A stretch of DNA of 11,812 nt from Verrucomicrobia bacterium GWC2_42_7. Lineage in GTDB: Bacteria > Verrucomicrobiota > Verrucomicrobiia > Opitutales > GWC2-42-7-A. Below, piece after piece: positions 7,871 through 11,812 of this stretch; position 1 is the first letter of the stretch; each line of letters opens with the position of its first letter. The position numbers were made by a program, and so were the translations under genes. Where the stretch lies: the NCBI GenBank assembly GCA_001831055.1, contig MIDO01000024.1, forward strand, positions 1-11,812, in the 5' to 3' direction. The notes under the pieces were generated by a model. That model did no database searches, had not been told where the DNA came from, and saw nothing but the letters and a program-made list of their open reading frames with translations.

Positions 7871-7883
7871 ATATCTATTAAAT

Positions 7884-8948
7884 ATGGCAAAGAATTTGAT
7901 TTTTATTATGGCAGGCGGTCGTGGGGAGCGTTTCTGGCCACACAGCAGGCAAAAGAAGCCAAAGCATTTGTTGCCCATTGTCGGAGACAAGCCGATGCTT
8001 TCTCAGACCGTTGACCGCCTCACTCCGATAGTTCCGCTTGAGAACATTTATGTCATGACTAATCGTGAACAACGTGCTTCAATTCTAGAAAGTTGTCCTG
8101 AAATCAAGCCCTCTAATGTCATTTGTGAACCTGTTGGCCGCGATACTTCTGCTGTCGTTGGATTGGCCATGCTGATTGCTGAGCAACAGGGAGACGATGC
8201 TGTGTTTTCGATGTTGCCTGCGGATTCGGTAATTCATGACTCCCAATCTTTTAGCTCTAATTTAAAGCAAGCATTCAGTATTGCCTCTGCTAACGACGTT
8301 TTTGTTACACTCGGGATTACTCCCCATTTCCCTGCAACGGGTTATGGCTACATTAAACAAGGCGAGGAATTTCTATCAACGGGAGCCTATCGCGTCGAAA
8401 AGTTTGTTGAAAAACCTAATTCGGAAACGGCGCAACAATATCTTGCGGAGGGAAATTTTCTGTGGAATGCAGGGATTTTCGTTTGGAGCGTAAAAGCCAT
8501 ACGGACCGCATTTGAGTCGCTAGCCCCCGACATTTACGCGTTTTTGGCAACAATGCGCCAGGAGCTCAAATTAGGAGACCCGCTCGATAATGTGCTGGAA
8601 AAACATTTTCACCTTATCCGGAAAATTTCCATCGATTACTCGGTTTTGGAAAAATCATCGAACGTTGTCGTTATTAAGGCCGCCTTTGACTGGGACGACG
8701 TTGGTGAATGGACCGCCCTTGCCCGTCATTACCCGTCAGACGCTAACGGTAATGTCATAAAAGGGATATCTCTTCTCGAAAACAGCAACAGAAATATCGT
8801 CGTTACCGATCAAAACCATCTCATCGCCCTCCTCGGCGTCGACGACCTCATCGTCGTTCATACGCCCGATGCAACCCTCATTTGCCCCAAATCCCAGGCC
8901 CAAAATATAAAACAACTTGTGGCCAATATGCCAAAAAATCTCCTCTAG
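7884..8948 (+). CDS. manC: Mannose-1-phosphate guanylyltransferase (GDP-mannose synthase)
   Basis: Makes GDP-mannose from mannose-1-phosphate and GTP for glycan synthesis, in the cytosol. The 354-residue protein has the nucleotidyltransferase signature GGRGERFWPHSR (11-22) with PK at 26-27, FVEKP near 172, WNAGIFVW near 193-200 and FDWDDVGEW near 267. It ends after this domain plus the short left-handed-helix-like region, so the phosphomannose isomerase half of bifunctional ManC/AlgA enzymes is absent. The ATG at 7884 directly precedes KNLIFIMAGG, the expected first strand. It has no Shine-Dalgarno; the 13 bp between hairpin C2 and the ATG are AT-rich. The gene stands alone. GDP-mannose also feeds GDP-fucose, the donor of the GT10 family encoded upstream, but no Gmd or Fcl enzyme is in the window. 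Confidence 0.93.
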   Translation: MAKNLIFIMAGGRGERFWPHSRQKKPKHLLPIVGDKPMLSQTVDRLTPIVPLENIYVMTNREQRASILESCPEIKPSNVICEPVGRDTSAVVGLAMLIAEQQGDDAVFSMLPADSVIHDSQSFSSNLKQAFSIASANDVFVTLGITPHFPATGYGYIKQGEEFLSTGAYRVEKFVEKPNSETAQQYLAEGNFLWNAGIFVWSVKAIRTAFESLAPDIYAFLATMRQELKLGDPLDNVLEKHFHLIRKISIDYSVLEKSSNVVVIKAAFDWDDVGEWTALARHYPSDANGNVIKGISLLENSNRNIVVTDQNHLIALLGVDDLIVVHTPDATLICPKSQAQNIKQLVANMPKNLL

Positions 8949-8950
8949 CT

Positions 8951-9072
8951 GAAAGCTGTTATTTTAAGTTTCGAGTTTGTTGGACGTCGGATTCGGGCTC
9001 AGTCACGTACGTATGTACGCTCCCTTGCCCTCCCCTTGTCCGCCTGCTCGAAATCTTAAACTAACAGCTTTC
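8951..9072 (+). repeat. Family B element, copy B4
   Basis: Begins 3 bp after the manC stop codon. The 25-bp terminal repeats GAAAGCTGTTATTTTAAG... and ...CTTAAACTAACAGCTTTC differ at about three positions. Inner stems: GGAC (8982-8985) with GTCC (9038-9041), GGGC (8995-8998) with GCCC (9027-9030), and core CGTAC-GTAT-GTACG at 9006-9019. The TTGG end faces manC. Confidence 0.92.
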
Positions 9073-9100
9073 ATCGGGTCTACTGGAAAGGAGGAAAAGT

Positions 9101-9150
9101 TCATGTTCGCCTTGTCCGCCTGCTCAAAATCTTAAATTAACCCTTTTCTG
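9101..9150 (+). repeat. Family B distal half copy after B4
   Basis: TTCGCCTTGTCCGCCTGCTC, then AAAATCTTAAATTAAC and TTTTCTGCGG, matching the right-hand end of B4 in the same orientation about 30 bp further on. The GCGGCGTTATGG that follows resembles the motif after B2. Confidence 0.7.
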
Positions 9151-9210
9151 CGGCGTTATGGGGAGCTCAATGAAGGTAAGCCAAGTCGTGGTCGGAAACT
9201 TTTCTTTTTG

Positions 9211-9256
9211 CGCGCCAAGGGGTTGGTTTTTGTAACGACTTTTATTGCCTAGCATC
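9211..9256 (+). repeat. Dispersed repeat D, copy 1
   Basis: About 40 bp, including AAGGGGTTGGTTTTTGTAAC and then GACTTTTATTGCCTA, recur with very few changes at 10815-10860. The flanking AAACTTTTCTTTTTGCGCG resembles decayed family C sequence. It lies between the B4 half copy and B5 in the manC-ubiE gap, where no gene is supported. Confidence 0.8.
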
Positions 9257-9259
9257 CTA

Positions 9260-9364
9260 GAAAAATGTCAGTTCGATTTTTCGAGCAGGCGGACGAGGCG
9301 AACATGAGGGAGCGTACATACGTGAGGAAGTGTCACCCTGCAAAACTTGAAATAACTTCTTTCC
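9260..9364 (-). repeat. Family B element, copy B5 (inverted, shortened)
   Basis: Contains TTTCGAGCAGGCGGACGAGG and the core in reduced form, CGTACATACG, lacking about six bases of the usual core. The far half is diverged (AAAACTTGAAATAACTTC). It mirrors B4 across the manC-ubiE gap, and its proximal end faces ubiE and the adjoining element A6. Confidence 0.8.
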
Positions 9365-9412
9365 CTGAGCTCCTTAAAGGCCGTTTTCAAAAGTACCATT
9401 CGAAAGAAGAAC

Positions 9413-9522
9413 TTTGCGCGAGAGTAAAATTTGTAAAATTTACTCTCGCGCAAAAACGTAGAAAACTCCTTTTCGGAGGGGGCGTGGGGGAACGCTTTTG
9501 GGGGACCAAAAGCAGTTCCCTC
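9413..9522 (-). repeat. Family A two-hairpin element, copy A6 (inverted)
   Basis: Hairpin 2 has a perfect 15-bp stem, TTGCGCGAGAGTAAA with its complement, around an AT-rich loop (9414-9452 region). The inverted linker CTCCTTTTCGGAGGGGG follows. Hairpin 1 pairs GGGGGAACGCTTTTG (from 9486) with CCAAAAGCAGTTCCC (to 9520). Hairpin 1 runs up to and slightly into the ubiE stop codon (9521-9523), so the element and the end of the gene share bases. Confidence 0.88.
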
Positions 9523-10216
9523 ACATTTTTCTAAAGTAATGGAAGGAGACAATAGAGAGGGTGGCCGATTGGAGATGGCGGAGTTTGAATGAATGCTGTT
9601 CGATTTTTTGAGTGAGGGCCTCTGGCGGGTAGAAGGCAAAGACGGAGTCTCCGAGGTGTTTATACGGGGCCTTGAGTCCTAGCAGTTGGCCGAGGATGTT
9701 CGGAGCGATGGATTTTAAATACCAGAAGTAGATGGGACGCAAACACTTCAAGGGTTGAGAGAATTCTAAAATAAATAGGTGGCCATTGGGCTTTAGGATC
9801 CGGTGGATTTCCTTCAGTGCCTGTGTCTGGTTTTGGAAGTTTCTGAACCCAAATGAGATTGTTACAATATCTGTCGATTGATCTGGTAAAGGCAGGCTTT
9901 CTGCGTTCCCTTCTAAGAACTTGATGCTCAATTGCTTGTTTGCTTTATTTTTTGCAATTTTTAACATTTCTGGGCAAAAATCAATCCCGATAACTTCTGT
10001 TGAGGGATAGGCTTTTTTTAATAAAAATGTCAACTCTCCTGTGCCACAGGCTAAATCCACTATTTTTTCTATAACACCTTCTCTACAAACCGCTTTTATC
10101 TGCTTAATTAGCTTCCTTCGCCAAAGCAAGACCGCTCCAAAGCTCATGATGCGGTTAACCGTCTCATAGTACCTCGCTATGCGACCAAAATACGACTGAA
10201 TTGTAATATCATTCAT
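9521..10216 (-). CDS. ubiE/menG: Demethylmenaquinone/ubiquinone C-methyltransferase
   Basis: SAM-dependent C-methyltransferase completing menaquinone (MenG role) and/or ubiquinone (UbiE role) synthesis, acting at the membrane surface. 231 residues, normal for the family. Motifs: YYETVNRIMSFG at 16-27, SAM-binding DLACGTGELT at 54-63, GID at 77-79, FGFRNF at 122-127 and the LKPNGHLFILEF post-motif. In a Verrucomicrobiota-like host menaquinone would be the expected substrate, which is inference. ATG at 10214-10216. The purine-rich GGAAG upstream is too far away for a good Shine-Dalgarno. The stop overlaps element A6, and A7 lies 46 bp upstream of the start, so this gene has hairpin 1 of a family A element at both ends. 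Confidence 0.94.
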   Translation of the reverse strand: MNDITIQSYFGRIARYYETVNRIMSFGAVLLWRRKLIKQIKAVCREGVIEKIVDLACGTGELTFLLKKAYPSTEVIGIDFCPEMLKIAKNKANKQLSIKFLEGNAESLPLPDQSTDIVTISFGFRNFQNQTQALKEIHRILKPNGHLFILEFSQPLKCLRPIYFWYLKSIAPNILGQLLGLKAPYKHLGDSVFAFYPPEALTQKIEQHSFKLRHLQSATLSIVSFHYFRKM

Positions 10217-10261
10217 GGTTGGTAGAGCTTCCGGAAACCTTTCTTTTTAATGCGAATGCGG

Positions 10262-10367
10262 TCGGGGAAACTGCTTTTAGTCGCCTAAAAGCGTTTCCCC
10301 GAACCCCTTCCGAAAAGGAGTTTATTCCGAGAGAGATGAATTTTTTCAAATTCATCTCTCTCGGAAT
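10262..10367 (+). repeat. Family A two-hairpin element, copy A7
   Basis: Hairpin 1: GGGGAAACTGCTTTTAG (10264-10280) pairs with CTAAAAGCGTTTCCCC (10285-10300) with a one-base bulge. The linker contains CCCCTTCCGAAAAGGAG. Hairpin 2 is a perfect 20-bp stem, ATTCCGAGAGAGATGAATTT (10324-10343) with 10348-10367, loop TTTC. Its sequence has nothing in common with hairpin 2 of other copies beyond being a palindrome. Hairpin 1 faces the ubiE start. Confidence 0.93.
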
Positions 10368-10449
10368 GAGGGTAATTATAAATGACGTTACCTATTGATA
10401 ATTAATGAATAAAACGAATTCACCTTTTAAGGCACTTTTCTGAATGAAT

Positions 10450-10477
10450 ACTCGCGCAAGGATCTCCTTTTCTGAAA
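10450..10477 (+). repeat. Family A tail fragment
   Basis: CTCGCGCAAGGATCTCCTTT resembles the GCGCAAAGGATTC and GCGCAGAGGATCT ends that follow hairpin 2 in A1 and A4. The stretch 10368-10449 before it is AT-rich, and I see no gene in it. Confidence 0.5.
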
Positions 10478-10511
10478 ATGGGTGGCCTCAAAACACTTCG
10501 CACTAAACGAG

Positions 10512-10597
10512 TGGTGCCCGGGGAGGGAGTTGAACCCTCACGACATTACTGTCAAGGGATTTTAAGTCCCCAGCGTCTACCATTCCGCCACCCGGGC
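10512..10597 (-). tRNA. tRNA-Leu (anticodon UAA)
   Basis: An 86-base class II tRNA on the minus strand. The acceptor stem GCCCGGG (10597-10591) pairs with CCCGGGC (10522-10516), followed by discriminator A and an encoded CCA (10514-10512). The anticodon loop CTTAAAA (10566-10560) gives UAA, which reads UUA codons. The long variable arm (around TGACAGTAATGTCG) and the GAGGG/CCCTC T-stem with GTTCAAC are typical of tRNA-Leu. It sits alone between ubiE and the NUDIX gene. Confidence 0.97.
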
Positions 10598-10615
10598 TAA
10601 ATAAAAACAAACAAC

Positions 10616-10644
10616 TAGTAAAACTCTTTGTTTTTAAAAATCAA
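10616..10644 (-). promoter_or_regulatory. possible tRNA-Leu promoter
   Basis: On the minus strand TTGATT (10639-10644) and TTTACT (10617-10622) are 16 bp apart, each matching four of six consensus positions, about 20 bp before the tRNA. Immediately upstream is an AT-rich stretch with an 8-bp inverted repeat, TTTTACAA (10652-10659) with 10672-10679. Weak evidence in AT-rich DNA. Confidence 0.28.
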
Positions 10645-10711
10645 TTTTTCTTTTTACAAAATTAAAAATAATTGTAAAAGTGCTAATTTTTAAGGACCAT
10701 AGACGTGAAAA

Positions 10712-10820
10712 GATGCGAAAACCTTTCTTTTCGCGAGAAAAGAAAAAAACGTATAAAAAGTCGCGCTTTCCAAAGAAAAGCCATAGTGCGCGAACAAAAG
10801 GCTACGCTTTTTTTCGCGCA
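10712..10820 (+). repeat. Family C element, decayed copy C3
   Basis: The proximal hairpin is damaged: ATGCGAAAACCTTTCTTTTC and loop GCGA are followed by only the first part of the returning arm (GAAAAGAAA). The linker CTTTCCAAAGAAAAGC is intact. The distal hairpin is a 14-bp stem with one mismatch (10787-10800 with 10807-10820) starting TGCGCGAA. Its proximal end faces the tRNA gene. Confidence 0.75.
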
Positions 10821-10860
10821 AAGGGGTTGATTTTTGTAACGACTTTTATTGCCTATGCTA
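10815..10860 (+). repeat. Dispersed repeat D, copy 2
   Basis: Second copy of the sequence at 9211-9256, with AAGGGGTTGATTTTTGTAAC and GACTTTTATTGCCTA. Both copies directly follow family C-like sequence ending in GCGC, so D may be a distal extension of some family C elements. Confidence 0.8.
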
Positions 10861-10901
10861 TATTCTTAATTGAGTTTACTGTAGAAGCGTAAAAAAGAAC
10901 C

Positions 10902-10993
10902 TTGCCCAAAGATAAAATCTATAAAATCTTGTCTTTGAGCAAAAACGGAGAAAAACGCCTTTTCGGAAAGGGGGCCAAAAATGGGTTTTCCCC
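10902..10993 (-). repeat. Family A element, truncated copy A8 (inverted)
   Basis: Hairpin 2 is imperfect: TTGCCCAAAGATAAAATCT (10902-10920) against AAAATCTTGTCTTTGAGCAA (10923-10942). The inverted linker CGCCTTTTCGGAAAGGGGG follows. Only the outer arm of hairpin 1 remains, CCAAAAATGGGTTTTCCCC, ending 20 bp before the NUDIX start codon. The missing inner arm suggests deletion. Confidence 0.8.
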
Positions 10994-11013
10994 AAAAAAA
11001 GAAAGTTTAAGAT

Positions 11014-11490
11014 ATGCAAGCGATGATATGGGTAGCTGGACTGATTGTGAGCGAGGGTAGGGTGTTGTTACTGCACCGATCGAACACGGGTTTTGGGGAT
11101 GGCTTTTGGAGTTTGCCCGGAGGGAAAATAGATTCTGGAGAAAAGCCTTCCGAGGCCATTAAGAGAGAGATTTTTGAGGAGATTGGAATTGACGCAACCT
11201 ACCGGTTTTCTTGTGTGGTGCATTATACGGATTTTGTGCCATGTTCCCAAGCTGATGAGGATAAGCCGATTATTGACCTGATGGGCTTTTTCTTTTGCGC
11301 GCAAAAATGGGTTGGGTCTATTGAAAACAAAGAACCTCACAAACATTCTGACTTAAAATGGTTTCCCCTAGAAGCCCTTCCTTCAAACTTATTACCTATA
11401 GGTAAAATCGCCATTGCAAACTACCTCAACGACCTCCCTTATTCTGAAGCTGGTTTTGTTCGTAATAGTGCGAGTCTTACTGTGGTATAG
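11014..11490 (+). CDS. NUDIX hydrolase
   Basis: Mg2+-dependent hydrolase of a nucleoside diphosphate linked to another group, probably cytosolic. The 158-residue protein has a complete Nudix box: G37, E43, then R51-E52 and E55-E56 with I57-G58-I59, fitting G-x5-E-x7-RE-U-x-EE-x-G-U. The first strand AGLIVSEGRVLLLHR precedes it. The C-terminal part lacks features that would fix the substrate; MutT-like clean-up or dihydroneopterin-triphosphate-type activities are both possible, so no symbol is given. ATG at 11014, with GAAAG about 8 bases upstream as a weak ribosome site; a second Met three codons on is an alternative start. The gene stands alone. A long inverted repeat begins within its last codons. 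Confidence 0.93.
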   Translation: MQAMIWVAGLIVSEGRVLLLHRSNTGFGDGFWSLPGGKIDSGEKPSEAIKREIFEEIGIDATYRFSCVVHYTDFVPCSQADEDKPIIDLMGFFFCAQKWVGSIENKEPHKHSDLKWFPLEALPSNLLPIGKIAIANYLNDLPYSEAGFVRNSASLTVV

Positions 11491-11669
11491 TTAAATGGAT
11501 TGAGAATGGAGATGCGGAAACCTTTCTTTTTGAGGTAAAAAAGAAAGGTTTCCGCGCCTTCCAAAGAAAAACCAATGATTTGGCGCTTAAAGTCTTAGTG
11601 TCCACGTTCCTTTTTAAGTGAAAAAAAGAAAGGGTTTCTGCACCTCCATTCTCAATCTATTTAACTATA
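11486..11669 (+). repeat. Family C element C4 inside a long inverted repeat
   Basis: An outer inverted repeat of about 45 bp starts at the NUDIX stop codon: TATAGTTAAATGGATTGAGA (from 11486) is complementary, with few mismatches, to sequence ending at 11669. The left arm itself contains a perfect 18-bp hairpin (11514-11531 with 11538-11555) built on GCGGAAACC, followed by the family C linker CCTTCCAAAGAAAAACCAAT. The right arm holds a second TTTCTTTTT-type sequence. The hairpin is therefore nested inside a larger foldback. Confidence 0.88.
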
Positions 11670-11699
11670 GTCAATTAAAAATTTATGGATACAAATAGA

Positions 11700-11812
11700 T
11701 GGTTGTTTCCAAGAAAATGAAGAAATCTAATCCCATCCGGCTAAACAAATTCGAAGAATTTTTAATATTTTTTAGCCGGATCATTGGTTTTTCTTGGGGG
11801 AGGTCCGGAACC
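11700..11812 (-). repeat. Family C element, copy C6 (inverted, cut by window edge)
   Basis: Its reverse complement aligns with C5 over about 100 bp. The distal hairpin ATCCGGCTAAA (11735-11745) pairs with TTTAGCCGGAT (11771-11781). C5 has ATCGGGC/GCCCGAT at the same place, so both strands of one pair changed together. The linker runs TGGTTTTTCTTGGGGGAGG in this orientation, and the window ends inside the first arm of the proximal hairpin (TCCGGAACC). By the pattern of the other gaps a gene should start or end shortly beyond 11812. Confidence 0.88.

Noticed and set aside
9268..9639. 123-codon minus-strand ORF overlapping the end of ubiE
   Set aside because: It runs out of frame through ubiE and then through A6 and B5, with no supported start or domain.
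10680..10892. 70-codon ORF between the tRNA and the NUDIX gene
   Set aside because: It is made entirely of a decayed family C element and repeat D. Similar Lys/Phe-rich peptides appear wherever family C is read through.
1446..11812. CRISPR array
   Set aside because: Repeats are palindromic and numerous, but they are spread over kilobases, vary in sequence and lack evenly sized spacers. No cas gene is present.

Overview
ORGANISM. The window looks like a bacterial chromosome of moderate-to-low GC that carries housekeeping genes but is full of repeats. The mannose-1-phosphate guanylyltransferase and PNPase proteins, and a GluRS lacking the zinc-binding insert, remind me most of Verrucomicrobiota (Opitutae/Puniceicoccales-like) and the wider PVC group. 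This is recognition without a search, so I hold it only moderately. No plasmid, phage, transposase or CRISPR gene is visible.

LAYOUT. In order: serA (minus, cut by the left edge); pnp (plus); a GT10 fucosyltransferase (plus); gltX (minus); a monofunctional mannose-1-phosphate guanylyltransferase (plus); ubiE/menG (minus); tRNA-Leu(UAA) (minus, CCA encoded); a NUDIX hydrolase (plus). Each gene stands alone: neighbours are about 290 to 820 bp apart (shorter only around the tRNA) and there is no operon. Clear Shine-Dalgarno sites are scarce (gltX has one). I found no classical terminator, meaning a hairpin followed by a T-run.

INTERGENIC DNA. By hand count about 2.3 kb, roughly two thirds of the non-coding DNA, consists of three families of palindromic elements. 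Family A (about 105 bp) is a GGGGAAA...TTTCCCC hairpin, a CCCCTTCCGAAAAGGAG-like linker, then a second hairpin of variable sequence. Family C (about 100 bp) has the same two-hairpin plan with a different stem (GGAAACC..TTTCTTTT) and linker. Family B (about 122 bp) has long terminal inverted repeats, nested inner stems and a CGTAC-loop-GTACG core. Several stems change sequence between copies while remaining paired, which suggests that structure is what is conserved.

The elements are ordered. The same end of each family always faces the nearest gene, whatever that gene's strand, so almost every gap reads gene | proximal-distal ... distal-proximal | gene (A/A, B/B, C/C or mixed). This mirrored layout is the most unusual thing in the window.

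HOW THE GENES WORK TOGETHER. Most are unlinked housekeeping functions: serine synthesis, RNA decay, tRNA charging, quinone methylation and nucleotide hydrolysis. The one plausible pathway link is between the guanylyltransferase, which makes GDP-mannose (precursor of GDP-fucose), and the GT10 enzyme, a family that uses GDP-fucose. Together they suggest a fucosylated surface glycan, though the connecting enzymes are not in the window.
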